Assembly: GCA_963776935.1 (NCBI GenBank)
Contig: CAVZOP010000002.1
Span: 868,001-932,000 of the forward strand
Direction: 5' to 3'
Length of the DNA stretch: 64,000 nt
Source: JALOLG01 sp963776935
GTDB lineage: Bacteria; Actinomycetota; Acidimicrobiia; Acidimicrobiales; Ilumatobacteraceae
In this document: in pieces, positions 1 through 9,006 of the stretch
How positions within the stretch are numbered: the stretch's first letter is position 1
How the letters are laid out: every line of letters starts with the position of its first letter
Translations under genes and position numbers: made by a program
The notes under the pieces: generated by a model
Seen by the model: only the letters and a program-made list of their open reading frames with translations
Databases searched by the model: none
Told to the model about the DNA's origin: nothing

Positions 1-2
1 CC

Positions 3-885
3 GCCTTCATCGTCACGCTGGGCGGGTTCCTCGTCTGGCGCGGCCTCATCTTCCGCCTCGGCGAGCAGGGGCAGACCCTCGCCCCCCTCGACGAGAACTT
101 CCAGCTGATCGGCGGTGGGCCGAAGGGCTCGCTCGGCGAGTGGAGGAGCTGGGCCCTCGCCCTGCTGGCCTGCGCCGGCATCGTGTTCACCATTTACGCC
201 GCCCGGCGCCGCCGGAACCGCTACGACCTGACGCCGCGCCCGATGGCGGTCGACGTCGGCCTCGGCGTGCTCGGCTGTGGGGCGGTGATCCTCGCGATCG
301 GGATGATCGCCAACGCCTACACGTCGCCGATCAGCGGCGAACCCGACGGGTGTGGCGTACCCGGTGGTCATCCTGATCGTCGTGACGTTGCTGATGAGCT
401 ATCTGGCCAAGCGCCGGCGCTTCGGCCGCTACGTGTACGCGTACGGCGGCAATCCCGAGGCGGCCGAGCTGGGCGGTATCAACACCCGTCGCACCGTCAT
501 GTTCACGTTCGTCCTGATGGGCGTCTTGTGCGCACTCAGCGCGGCGGTCCAGACGGCCCGGCTCAATGCCGCCGTCACCGGTCTGGGTGTGCAGAACGAG
601 CTCGACGTCATCGCCGCCGCGGTCATCGGCGGGACGTCGTTCTCCGGCGGCATCGGAACCATCCCGGGCGCCGTACTGGGCGCCGTCGTCATGCAGTCTT
701 TGCGCTCGGGAATGGTGCTGCTCAGGATCGACTCCCCGTCGCAGGACATCGTGGTCGGCGTTGTGCTGGTCACCGCGGTCGCCATCGACTCGGCCCTCCG
801 GCTCGGTCGCAGGAAGGGGGCCATCGCGGCCTTCGTCGCCGGTTTCATCGTGTCGGCGATCATCATCCAGACCGGACGGCCGTGA
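3..885 (+). CDS. XylH-type sugar ABC transporter permease (5' partial, one frameshift)
   Basis: Inner-membrane permease of a monosaccharide (xylose/ribose-class) ABC importer, BPD_transp_2 family. The 5' end lies outside the window. Frame 3 gives hydrophobic segments (AFIVTLGGFLVWRGLIF near the start, then VGLGVLGCGAVILAIGMIAN). At about position 345 the frame changes and continues as AYPVVILIVVTLLMSYLA, followed by the family-typical stretch GGNPEAAELGGIN, the loop ARLNAAVTGLGVQNELDVIAA and the GGTSFSGGIGTIPGA motif. Removing one G in 'aacccGacggg' restores a continuous protein, so this looks like a single-base insertion rather than decay. It ends 37 bp before an ATP-binding gene on the same strand, with which it surely forms one transporter. 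The periplasmic binding protein is expected upstream of the window. The sugar cannot be assigned. Confidence 0.85.
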
Positions 886-922
886 GCCGAAAGTCCGCGA
901 GCCGAGAGGAAGGGATCACACC

Positions 923-1738
923 ATGAGCGACCTCCCCACCGACGCGGCGTCGGGCGCCGCCGATCGCGTCCCGCTCGTCGAGCTGCGTGACATCCGTGTC
1001 TCGTTCGGCGGCATCCACGCCGTCGACGGCGTCACCGTCGACCTGTACGCGGGCGAGGTGGTCGGCCTCGTCGGGGGCAATGGCGCCGGCAAGTCGACGC
1101 TGATGCACACCCTGTCGGGTGCTCACGCCGCCGACTCGGGGCAGATCCTCATCAACGGCGAGCCGGTCGTCATCCACAACCCTCGCGACGCGAGGGCACA
1201 CGGGGTCGAGGTCATCTACCAGAAGCTCGCCCTCGCCGACAACTGCGACGCGGCTGAGAACGTGTTCCTCGGGCGGGAGCTGCGCACTCGCGCCGGCTCC
1301 CTCGACGACGACGCGATGGATTCGGCCACGCAGAAGGTGATGCAGCGGCTGAACCCGCGGTTCAAGAACCTCAAGACGCCCGTGAGGTCGCTGTCGGGTG
1401 GACAACGGCAATCGGTGGCCATCGCCAGGGCCGTCCATTTCAACGCCCAGATCCTCATCATGGACGAGCCCACCGCGGCCCTTGGCCCGGCCGAGACCGC
1501 GCAGGTGCACGAGCTCATCTCCCGCCTCAAGTCCGAGGGCATCGGGATCTTCCTCATCAGCCACGACATCCACGACGTGTTCGACCTCGCCGACCGGATC
1601 AGCGTGATGCTCATGGGCAAGCTCGTCGGCACCGTGAACAAGCACGACGTGACCAAGGACGAGGTCCTGGCCATGATCATCATGGGCAAGCAGCCCGGCG
1701 AAGTGTCGGGCGAGGAGCTGGCGGAGCTCCACGGCTGA
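923..1738 (+). CDS. Sugar ABC transporter ATP-binding protein (XylG-type, single domain)
   Basis: 271-residue ATPase energising the upstream sugar permease. Visible motifs: Walker A GGNGAGKST, Q-loop region EVIYQKLALADN, signature LSGGQRQSVAIARA, Walker B ILIMDEPTAALG and the switch His in FLISHDIHDVF. It has one nucleotide-binding domain, so it is half the length of the double-domain RbsA/XylG proteins of enterobacteria. Single-domain versions paired with XylH-like permeases are common in actinobacteria, where two copies act as a dimer. ATG at 923 is chosen because it follows a purine-rich AGAGGAAGGGA about 8 bases upstream. The gene lies directly after the permease in the same operon. Confidence 0.93.
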   Translation: MSDLPTDAASGAADRVPLVELRDIRVSFGGIHAVDGVTVDLYAGEVVGLVGGNGAGKSTLMHTLSGAHAADSGQILINGEPVVIHNPRDARAHGVEVIYQKLALADNCDAAENVFLGRELRTRAGSLDDDAMDSATQKVMQRLNPRFKNLKTPVRSLSGGQRQSVAIARAVHFNAQILIMDEPTAALGPAETAQVHELISRLKSEGIGIFLISHDIHDVFDLADRISVMLMGKLVGTVNKHDVTKDEVLAMIIMGKQPGEVSGEELAELHG

Positions 1739-1779
1739 CGGGGACGCCTGCGTCACCCGTCGCCTGAGTCGGCAGTGGG

Positions 1780-2409
1780 TCAGCCGGTGCTGGCACTCAC
1801 CGCAGCAACGCTGGCCGCAACCGCGACGGCAGCAGCGGCATCGGCGATGACCCGGCGCACGGACTCGCCGACCGGCTCGAGCGCCGTGCTGTCGAGGGCG
1901 CCATCGATGCGGCGCCGAGCGTGCTTCCGGGTGCGGCGGTCGGGCGCCACCACCTCGAGGAGTTGGGCCGGACCGGTCATCGACAGCAGCATCGCGGTAC
2001 GCACGTCGAGCGGCTGATCGCCGGATGCCGCGACACGCAACCGTTCGACGATCGCATCGCGCGCCGCGACGTCGACGATGGTGTAGCGCGTTCGCAGCCC
2101 GCCCTCAATCGGCGTGACTACGCCAGCGTCCACCAAGCCGCCGATCACGGCGTCCCATGTGCCAACCCCGAGCCGCTTGTCGAGCCCGCGATTCATGTGC
2201 GACAGGACAGGCTTGATCTTCGGACCCTTCTCCGCCAGCACCTCACCGGCTGCGGCGAGCACGGGTGACGCCGGCGCAGCGTCGTTCAGGCCGAACTCGG
2301 CGACGAGCAGACCTGCGACGCACGCGTTGAGTTGGTCACGTACGCCGAGCGCGTGGTGTCCTGAGTCTGGGTTGATGGCGACGAGCGCCAGTTCCTCGGC
2401 CATCAGCAT
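1780..2409 (-). CDS. GPP34 (GOLPH3/VPS74-like) family protein
   Basis: 209-residue predicted cytosolic protein matching the Golgi phosphoprotein 3 fold found widely in actinobacteria. It begins MLMAEELALVAINPDSG and carries the family-typical mid-region EKGPKIKPVLSHMNRGL followed by a winged-helix-like segment (WDAVIGGLVDAGVVTPIEGG, then RTRYTIVD). The eukaryotic relative binds phosphatidylinositol-4-phosphate and sorts glycosyltransferases; the bacterial role is unknown. The C-terminal 40 residues are Ala/Val-rich. A GTG lies one codon before the chosen ATG and cannot be excluded as the start. It lies convergent to the sugar ABC operon and 10 bp downstream of an iron-permease-family gene on the same strand. 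Confidence 0.85.
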   Translation of the reverse strand: MLMAEELALVAINPDSGHHALGVRDQLNACVAGLLVAEFGLNDAAPASPVLAAAGEVLAEKGPKIKPVLSHMNRGLDKRLGVGTWDAVIGGLVDAGVVTPIEGGLRTRYTIVDVAARDAIVERLRVAASGDQPLDVRTAMLLSMTGPAQLLEVVAPDRRTRKHARRRIDGALDSTALEPVGESVRRVIADAAAAVAVAASVAAVSASTG

Positions 2410-2419
2410 CACACCGAAT

Positions 2420-2920
2420 CTAACCTTCCGGCTGATCGGATACCGCCAGCTCGCGGTCAGCGGCGTTGAGCTCCGCGAGCGCGTCGAGCTCTTCGTCGGA
2501 CGCGACTTCGGCGGCGATCAGGTGGTCGTCGGCTTCCGGCTGCGCCCGGAGCAGTTCGTCGAGCTTGCGCTGGGTGACAAGTTGCTCGCGACTCTGTGTG
2601 TGCTGAATCGCGAACACCATCACGACGGTGATCGAAGCAGTGGTCGAGTACAGGATGGTCTCCCACCAATGAGGAAAGCCGGACCACACACCGACCGCGC
2701 ACCACACCGCGACGCCACATGCGACGATCAGGCCGGCGACCGGTCGTGACGCCCACCGTCCGAGCCGGTGCAAAGCGTGGCTGCTCCAGGAGCGGTGTGG
2801 TCGCTGCCCGTCCGATCCGTCCGTCTCGTCGACTCCATGCCGGCGATGTGAAAGGCCTTCGCGGACTTGATTGTCCAACCGTTGCCGCCGTCGCGTGATC
2901 GGATCATCGGGTCCTTCCAC
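2420..2920 (-). CDS. Low-affinity iron permease family protein
   Basis: Small inner-membrane protein of the low-affinity iron permease family (PF04120). Family hallmarks: the amphipathic HRLGRWASRPVAG, a first membrane segment (LIVACGVAVWCAVGVW), GFPHWWETILYSTTASITVVMVF as second segment, then the highly conserved IQHTQSRE and QRKLDELLRA, with an acidic C-terminus ending in DEELDALAELNAAD. The start is uncertain: GTG at 2920 gives 166 residues, but the first 45 residues are hydrophilic and not family-like, and no ATG is available in frame near the conserved part. A true start nearer 2830 is possible. Iron transport by bacterial members is not well established. Confidence 0.78.
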   Translation of the reverse strand: MEGPDDPITRRRQRLDNQVREGLSHRRHGVDETDGSDGQRPHRSWSSHALHRLGRWASRPVAGLIVACGVAVWCAVGVWSGFPHWWETILYSTTASITVVMVFAIQHTQSREQLVTQRKLDELLRAQPEADDHLIAAEVASDEELDALAELNAADRELAVSDQPEG

Positions 2921-2979
2921 ATCGGTCACGCCCGCTCGTGTACCCAATCCGAAGGTCCACCACTCGTATTGGAGCCGGA

Positions 2980-3208
2980 TCAGGTGGCGGTCTTGTCCCA
3001 CACGGACACGTGTGACGTGCTCTCGGCGGTGAAGGGGGTCGATGCCAGACTGCTCCATCGTTCGCGCAGCGTGAGGCCGGCGATGCGCGCCATGAGGTCG
3101 AACTCGGCCGGCCACGCGTACCGGTGCGGCGATCGTGACCGGGACTCGGTCGGCGTCAGGCTTGGCCATCATCTGGTGCACCATCGCTCGTGACAGTTCG
3201 TCGGACAT
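2980..3208 (-). pseudogene. Remnant of a class I SAM-dependent methyltransferase
   Basis: Starts with an open frame MSDELSRAMVHQMMAKPDAD followed by VPVTI, which resembles the mid-portion of actinobacterial SAM methyltransferases just before their GDMATT motif. Immediately afterwards another frame reads RYAWPAEFDLMARIAGLTLR, then STSHVSVWDKTAT and a stop, which is the usual C-terminus of the same family. The central part between VPVTI and RYAWP, and the N-terminal SAM-binding half, are missing. This is best explained as an internally deleted, frameshifted remnant. It lies just upstream of the iron-permease-family gene and may contribute only promoter sequence today. Confidence 0.6.
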
Positions 3209-3264
3209 CCGACCAAGGCTCCCACTTCTCGCCGCACGCGTCCGCGGCGTCCGCGGCCTGCCGT

Positions 3265-3708
3265 TCAGCGTGGGGTCGCGACGAGCACCGGGATCTGGCG
3301 GTCGGTCTTGGTCTGATACTCGGCGTAGTTGGGGAACACTGCGACCGCCCGCTCCCACCACGCGGCGCGCTCGTCGCCGCTGACTTCGCGGACGGTGACG
3401 TCGAAGGGTTCCGGACCGTCCTGCACCTGCACGTCGTCGGGATAGGCCTTCAGGTTGTGGTACCAGACCGGGTGCGTGGGCGCGCCGCCGTACGACGCAA
3501 CGAGCGCGTACTCGCCGTCGTGCTCGACGCGCATCAGGGCGATCTTGCGGACCGCACCACTCTTCGCGCCCTTCATCGTCACGATGATCACGGGGATGCC
3601 CGTGTCGCGGAGCGTGTTGGCCTTCGTGCCCCCGGACGCCTCGTACTCCTCGACCTGGTCGCGCACCCATTGCAGTGCGCTCGGTTGGTAGTCACCTTCG
3701 ATTGCCAT
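3265..3708 (-). CDS. Deazaflavin (F420)-dependent nitroreductase family protein (Ddn-like)
   Basis: 147-residue split-barrel protein of the actinobacterial deazaflavin-dependent nitroreductase family, which uses cofactor F420H2 to reduce quinones or nitro compounds. Typical elements: YEASGGTKANTL (loop binding the F420 phosphate), IIVTMKGAKSGAVRKIALMRVEHDG, the signature VASYGGAPTHPVWYHNLKAYPD and the terminal AEYQTKTDRQIPVLVATPR. The length matches mycobacterial Ddn. It starts at ATG 3708, preceded by GGAGTAACCC. It lies about 100 bp downstream of an acyl-CoA dehydrogenase gene on the same strand. The physiological substrate is not predictable. Confidence 0.92.
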   Translation of the reverse strand: MAIEGDYQPSALQWVRDQVEEYEASGGTKANTLRDTGIPVIIVTMKGAKSGAVRKIALMRVEHDGEYALVASYGGAPTHPVWYHNLKAYPDDVQVQDGPEPFDVTVREVSGDERAAWWERAVAVFPNYAEYQTKTDRQIPVLVATPR

Positions 3709-3811
3709 GGGTTACTCCTAGGTGAAGTGGCGACCGGTTGGCAAGTCGCGGTCGGTGACGTTGACCCGCTCGCCAAAGCCGTGTGGCGCACGCGTCGACA
3801 CGCGGCGCGGA

Positions 3812-4969
3812 TCAAGTGAACGAGAGGGCGAAGAGGTTGTCGTAGGCGAGGCCCCACGGCGGGCGCAGGAAACCGAGCGCGCGAACGTCTTCGTACCAGT
3901 GTGCGAACGGGCTGCGGCGTGAGAACGCTCCACCACCGATCACCCTCGCCAGCCGGGCGAGTGTGGCCTCCGCCAATTCGGCCACCGCCTCCTTCGCACA
4001 CAGCGCGGCGAACAAGGCGCGCGGGTCGTTGTTCTCCATCGCGCGCAGCGATCCCTCGAACGCCTGCACCGCGAGCCAGTGGTCGTTGACCGCTCGAGTC
4101 CACTCCACTCGCTCGTAGGCGCGCAGATCCTCCGACTTCGGCAGCAGTTGTTGCTTCGCAACCGCGACGGCCTCGTCGAGGACGCCGATGATCACGGCGG
4201 TGAATGCAGTCGCGATGAACGCTCCGGCGCCCGCCGCGACGTCGCTCAGCGGTCCTTCTCGAGCGAGACGCACACCGGGGGCTCCTTCGAGTCGCATCGC
4301 GTGGCTCTGGGTGGCCGCCATGCCGACCCCATCCCATTCGGCGATCAACGTCAGGCCCGCGGTCCCGTCCCACGGACGGCCGCGAACGTCGAGAGCGAAG
4401 ATCGTCGGCGCGTCCTCACCCGCCGGGATCGCCGAGGTGGCCATCCGGTCGGCGATGCCGGACCCGCTACCGAAGTGTTTGTCGCCGGTGATCGCATACG
4501 AAGCGCCGACGATGGACGATTCGTCGTCGATGGGCGTCGCCGTTGCCCGCGTCCGGGCGATGTCGCCGCCACTCCCGGGCTCGGACGTGATCGTTCCCCA
4601 CTGCTCGCCGGCTGCGGCGCTGGCGAAGACGGCCTGACGCTGTTGCTCCCAGAGCGGTTGGCTCGGGTCCGGGTTGAGCAACCAGAACGCCACGACGGAC
4701 GGATGCATCGCGGCCACGAGCGCGACCGAGGGGTCGGCGGTCGCCAGGAGGCGGAGCACGTCGCACACCATCCGCGCCGACGACGGCGTGTCGCGCCACA
4801 GGCCACCAAGTGCCTCAGGGACAACCGTGTGCAGAAATCCGGCGTCGCGGAGCGCGTCGAAGTCCTCGCGCTCCAGCGACCGGCGCGCTTGACGCTCGCT
4901 GCGTTGCGGCTTCCACACGTCGACGATCGATTGCACCGCCTCACGAAGAGACGCGACGGTTGGAGTCAT
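3812..4969 (-). CDS. Acyl-CoA dehydrogenase family flavoprotein
   Basis: 385-residue FAD enzyme of the acyl-CoA dehydrogenase superfamily. The N-terminal helical domain includes LREAVQSIVDVW and DAGFLHTVVPEALGGLW. The middle beta domain shows WGTITSEPGSGGDIARTRATATP and YAITGDKHFGSGSGIAD. The C-terminal domain ends near RRSPFAHWYEDVRALGFLRPPWGLAYDN. The sequence is divergent from fatty-acid beta-oxidation members and closer to the DszC/HpaH-like branch, in which reduced flavin and oxygen are used. No clear catalytic Glu is recognised, so a monooxygenase role is possible. The start is placed at ATG 4969 because the upstream in-frame sequence is not family-like. Confidence 0.85.
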   Translation of the reverse strand: MTPTVASLREAVQSIVDVWKPQRSERQARRSLEREDFDALRDAGFLHTVVPEALGGLWRDTPSSARMVCDVLRLLATADPSVALVAAMHPSVVAFWLLNPDPSQPLWEQQRQAVFASAAAGEQWGTITSEPGSGGDIARTRATATPIDDESSIVGASYAITGDKHFGSGSGIADRMATSAIPAGEDAPTIFALDVRGRPWDGTAGLTLIAEWDGVGMAATQSHAMRLEGAPGVRLAREGPLSDVAAGAGAFIATAFTAVIIGVLDEAVAVAKQQLLPKSEDLRAYERVEWTRAVNDHWLAVQAFEGSLRAMENNDPRALFAALCAKEAVAELAEATLARLARVIGGGAFSRRSPFAHWYEDVRALGFLRPPWGLAYDNLFALSFT

Positions 4970-5055
4970 CACGGCACTGTAGGTCCTCCGACGACCAGCC
5001 GAAGTGGGCGCGGCGTCACGTCCGCTGGCCCACGGGCACGAGATCGGCGGCCCGG

Positions 5056-8000
5056 CTAGGCCAGCGTGGCGCACTGACCGGCGGGGAGCCCGCGCACCGT
5101 GTTCCGGACTCCACCGTCGGTCGGTGGCGGTGTGTTGCCGAAGCACATCAGCAGACCGGCGATGCGGTTGGCGCCGACGACGATCGGTCCGGCCGTGTGG
5201 TTGTCGAGGATCGCAACCAGCCCGCGAATCGAGTTTCCGGTCAGTTCGAGCGAGCCGTCGACCCGTCCGACCGCAACGGCGCCCCGGAGGTCGCCTTGGT
5301 CGATCGTCACCACGCCTGCACCGTCAATGATGAGGGTGCCATGCACTTCGCTGTCGACGAGTGACACGACGGTTGCCCGGTCGACCCTGACCGCGCCGAG
5401 GATCGATGCTCCCTCGACGTACAGACTCGCCCCGGGACCGACGTCGACCACGCCGCGCACGACCGCCCCGGGCAGCACACAAGTCGTTCCGGTCGTGACC
5501 GACAGCCGCGAGCGGCGACCGTCGACGATCACGTCGCACACGGGTCCGCCGTCAACGAGCTTTACGACACCCCAACGGGCGGTCGTCTGATATCCGATCC
5601 CGGTCGGGTCGGCCCATGTGTGGATCGACGTCCGTACGCCGTCCGTGCCGTCGTTGACCTGGAAGTCGAGCCCGTGGAACGTTCCGATGCCGCCGTACTC
5701 GAGCAGGCTGATCGACGCCTCGACGACGTACCCGTCGGGGGTGCTGGCCGTCGCGCTGTCGAGCCGGGCCTGCTGAAACGCAGTGTCGCCGGTGCCGAAC
5801 GACACGGCGTTGGCCGAGTTGATCCGGATCTGGGTGTCGTCGAAGCGGTAGGGCCCGTTCTTGAAGTTGCCGCCATCGAGGAAGATCTCGAGTGAGTCCT
5901 GGACCCATGGATCCGACGCGCTCACGTCAGGCGTCGAGTCGGTGACCTCGGCGAGGACGTACAGCGTGCCGTCGTCCCACAGTGTGCGCACTGCGGCGGT
6001 GGCCCCGTCGGCCGCGCCGTCGACGAGCACGTCGGTCGACACCGAGTTGGCGTCGCTCCACACGGCGTCGATCGCTCCGTCGACGACAGGCACCGGGCCG
6101 GCTTGGACCGCTTCCGTGTACGAAACCGCTTCGACGAGCGTGAGCGTGCCGACCGCACCCGGCTGGTTCCATCCGTTTGTCACGGCTCCGTCGGTCACTT
6201 GGACGTCGAAGTCGACGAGTCGGCCGAGCGCGGCGCCGGGCAACGCCAGCTCGACAACGGCGATCCAACCGGTTGGGGTCTGGACCACGTCGGCAGGCGT
6301 GCCTCCAGTCCCGTCGCGGCGCACGGCGTAGGTGGCTCCGTCGAGAACGAATGCGATCGCGTCGGTGGATCCGACCGTCGGGTCGGCGACCTCGACGTAC
6401 GCCGTCAGGGAGTCGGCGCCCCATCGCAACTGGAACGCGGTGTCGCCTTCGATCGGGTGGAGCGGCAGCCACTCCCACTCGGGCGATTGGGTGTTCAGAC
6501 CGGTGTCGGACCTGAACACGAACGCCGACCGCTGGGGCGGAGGAAGCTCGCCGTCGACGACACCGTGGTAGGCGGGCTTCGACTGCAGGTCGCCGTCGAA
6601 CAGGAGTGGGTCACCCGCGGCCGCCCGCCAGCTGCGGTTGTCGGTGAGACCCCACACGGTGACGGAGAAGAGGTCATCTGTGTGGGCGCGGAAGATCCGG
6701 AACGCGTCGCGGTAGTAGTACCCCTGGTCGATCAGCAACGCCTCCGTCACCGGCGTACCGGTCGTGACGTCGAGCTCGCTGACGACCTGCGTGACGGGCA
6801 GGTCTTCGAACGCGACCAATGCGTCCTCGAGGCTGGCGACGGGCGTCGACAGGCTGAGGTGGAACTGGTGGCCGACGGCGTCGACAGGTGCACCTCTGGC
6901 GAGCAGACGCTCGACGAGGTCGTGCAGTCGCTGGCGCTTGCCGGCCTGTTCGGTGTTGTAGTCGTTGATCGCCAGCACCACCGGCCGATCGCTCCCCGGT
7001 GCCGCATACACCTCGTTGAAGGCCTCGTCGGCATACGCGAACGCCAGATCGATGTACTCCTCGCCGAGCACGTCGTACCACCGGCTGCGGCGCAGCCCGT
7101 CGGCCTCGGTGGTGCCGTCGGAAACGACCTCGTTGACGACGTCCCACGCGACGAGCGGGTTGGTCTCGCTGCCGAACAGCCCGTACTCGGCACTGAGCGC
7201 CTCGGCGATCGAGAAGATGTGGTCGCGCATGCGGTCGCGCAGGATCGCCCGGTCGGCGTCGCTGGAGGTGAGCGGTGTGCCGGTGTCGGTCTCGAAGAAC
7301 CAGGGAGGAGTCTGGCTGTGCCAGACGAGCGTGTGCCCGTACACGTCGAGGCCGTTGGCGTCGGCGAAGTCCATGATCGCCGTCGCCTCGGGATGGGTCC
7401 TGAACGTTCGCGCCGCGTCGTACCACGCCTCCGGCTTCATGTGGTTCTCCGGGGTCACCTGGTCGAAGTGGCGCAGGAGCAGCGCGGCCGCCGATCCGGC
7501 GGTCTCGCGCGAGTCGATCGCGACGCCGATGTTGAAGTCGACGGTGTCCTTGACCGGCGTGATGTCCTCGATCTCGGGAGGCGCGAGGGCTTCGACGACG
7601 ATGTCGTCGACGAGGAAGCTGGCGGGCGTGCCGCTCGGGTACGCGGTCTCGAAGTACAACAAGGCGGTGTCGGCGTTCGACATGACGTAGTTGGCCGTGA
7701 CCTGGCGCCATGCTCCGTCGGTGACGCCGGTGAACTGACCGACCGTGTCGAACGACGATGCGCCGCCGTTGACGCGCTGCATCGAGAGCCAGATGTCGCC
7801 GTTGCCTGCGCCCGCGGCGAACTTCACCCATGCCGTGATCTCGTACGTCCCGCCGGGCACCACCAGTCCGGTGACGTCGTGTCCGATGCCGTCGCCCTGA
7901 CCGGTCCGGTTCGACACCAATGCTGCCTGGGCGCCACCGTGCGCCTCCGCGGTGGTGACTGCAACCGTCGGATTGCCCTGGGCGTTGCGAGCCGTCCACC

Positions 8001-9006
8001 CGTCCAGCCCATCCTCGAAGTCGGTGCTCAAGACGATGCCCGCCGGCGGCGGTGGAGGTGGCTCGGCCTCGGTGGTGACCACGATGTCGTCGACGAGGTA
8101 CGTGTATGGGCTGCCGTCGACGGAATGGGCACCGCTGCCGATGTAGACGGCAACGGCCTGGCTCGGCGTGAACGCCCCAGTGACCGCCGTCCACCCATCA
8201 CCGTTGACCGTCGTGTTCCCGATCCACGTGAACCCCGGGTCGGTCACGAACCGGAACTGCGCCGTGCCCGGCGTCGCCAACTTGACCTCCATCGAGAACA
8301 CGTACTCGACGCCGGCCTCGAACATCGCCGGGCTCTTGATCCCGTCGTAGTCGTTGGACCGGTTGGCGACCTGCAGCACCCCGTTGCCGGCGTCGTCCAC
8401 GACACTCAACGCCGGACCACCACTTTGCACCCAATCCCCCCAGGTCCCATCGTTGAAATCGATTTCAACAACGGGCGCGGGTGGGGGTGGCTCGGTCGAT
8501 TCGGTGGTGACCACGATGTCGTCGACGAGGTACGTGTATGGGCTGCCGTCGACGGAATGGGCACTGCTGCCGATGTAGACGGCAACGGCCTGGCTCGGCG
8601 TGAACGCCCCAGTGACCGCCGTCCACCCATCACCGTTGACCGTCGTGTTCCCGATCCACGTGAACCCCGGGTCGGTCACGAACCGGAACTGCGCCGTGCC
8701 CGGCGTCGCCAACTTGACCTCCATCGAGAACACGTACTCGACGCCGGCCTCGAACATCGCCGGGCTCTTGATCCCGTCGTAGTCGTTGGACCGGTTGGCG
8801 ACCTGCAGCACCCCGTTGCCGGCGTCGTCCACGACACTCAACGCCGGACCACCACTTTGCACCCAATCCCCCCAGGTCCCATCGTTGAAATCGATTTCAA
8901 CAACGGGCACAGGAACGGCGTCGGCGACGTCGTCGATGCCGACCAGCGCGGTCGTCGCCAGGATGAGCGATCCGGTTACAAGGCCCGCGATGCGGCGGTT
9001 GGCCAT
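5056..9006 (-). CDS. Secreted multidomain endo-1,4-beta-xylanase (GH10) with CBMs
   Basis: 1,316-residue extracellular xylan hydrolase. Start ATG 9006 follows GAGGGGGAAGAC. Order: signal peptide (1 to about 30, LVTGSLILATTALVG); two nearly identical carbohydrate-binding modules (about 33-176 and 177-320; EIDFNDGTWGDWVQSGG, ending YTYLVDDIVV); a third, different CBM4/9-like module (about 327-472); the GH10 barrel (about 485-820) with HTLVWHSQTP, acid/base Glu626 in WDVVNEVV and nucleophile Glu744 in VVSELDV; two CBM9-like modules (about 820-965 and 966-1155); and a C-terminal beta-rich tail (about 1156-1316) rich in short VxG/IxG steps, which I do not recognise. Modules are joined by Pro-rich linkers. 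Family knowledge: GH10 retains configuration and cuts internal xylan bonds. No sortase motif is seen. Confidence 0.95.
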   Translation of the reverse strand: MANRRIAGLVTGSLILATTALVGIDDVADAVPVPVVEIDFNDGTWGDWVQSGGPALSVVDDAGNGVLQVANRSNDYDGIKSPAMFEAGVEYVFSMEVKLATPGTAQFRFVTDPGFTWIGNTTVNGDGWTAVTGAFTPSQAVAVYIGSSAHSVDGSPYTYLVDDIVVTTESTEPPPPAPVVEIDFNDGTWGDWVQSGGPALSVVDDAGNGVLQVANRSNDYDGIKSPAMFEAGVEYVFSMEVKLATPGTAQFRFVTDPGFTWIGNTTVNGDGWTAVTGAFTPSQAVAVYIGSGAHSVDGSPYTYLVDDIVVTTEAEPPPPPPAGIVLSTDFEDGLDGWTARNAQGNPTVAVTTAEAHGGAQAALVSNRTGQGDGIGHDVTGLVVPGGTYEITAWVKFAAGAGNGDIWLSMQRVNGGASSFDTVGQFTGVTDGAWRQVTANYVMSNADTALLYFETAYPSGTPASFLVDDIVVEALAPPEIEDITPVKDTVDFNIGVAIDSRETAGSAAALLLRHFDQVTPENHMKPEAWYDAARTFRTHPEATAIMDFADANGLDVYGHTLVWHSQTPPWFFETDTGTPLTSSDADRAILRDRMRDHIFSIAEALSAEYGLFGSETNPLVAWDVVNEVVSDGTTEADGLRRSRWYDVLGEEYIDLAFAYADEAFNEVYAAPGSDRPVVLAINDYNTEQAGKRQRLHDLVERLLARGAPVDAVGHQFHLSLSTPVASLEDALVAFEDLPVTQVVSELDVTTGTPVTEALLIDQGYYYRDAFRIFRAHTDDLFSVTVWGLTDNRSWRAAAGDPLLFDGDLQSKPAYHGVVDGELPPPQRSAFVFRSDTGLNTQSPEWEWLPLHPIEGDTAFQLRWGADSLTAYVEVADPTVGSTDAIAFVLDGATYAVRRDGTGGTPADVVQTPTGWIAVVELALPGAALGRLVDFDVQVTDGAVTNGWNQPGAVGTLTLVEAVSYTEAVQAGPVPVVDGAIDAVWSDANSVSTDVLVDGAADGATAAVRTLWDDGTLYVLAEVTDSTPDVSASDPWVQDSLEIFLDGGNFKNGPYRFDDTQIRINSANAVSFGTGDTAFQQARLDSATASTPDGYVVEASISLLEYGGIGTFHGLDFQVNDGTDGVRTSIHTWADPTGIGYQTTARWGVVKLVDGGPVCDVIVDGRRSRLSVTTGTTCVLPGAVVRGVVDVGPGASLYVEGASILGAVRVDRATVVSLVDSEVHGTLIIDGAGVVTIDQGDLRGAVAVGRVDGSLELTGNSIRGLVAILDNHTAGPIVVGANRIAGLLMCFGNTPPPTDGGVRNTVRGLPAGQCATLA
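8069..8476 (-). repeat. 408-bp direct repeat, copy 1, within the xylanase gene
   Basis: Encodes the second CBM of the xylanase. It is identical to 8501-8908 except at one base (C at 8133, T at 8565), which changes Gly to Ser in the protein. The offset is exactly 432 bp (144 codons), so the reading frame is kept. The linkers between the copies differ. Confidence 0.97.
8501..8908 (-). repeat. 408-bp direct repeat, copy 2, within the xylanase gene
   Basis: Encodes the first CBM of the xylanase (residues about 33-168). It shares 407 of 408 bases with 8069-8476, including all third codon positions, so the duplication is very recent or is being homogenised by gene conversion. Confidence 0.97.
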
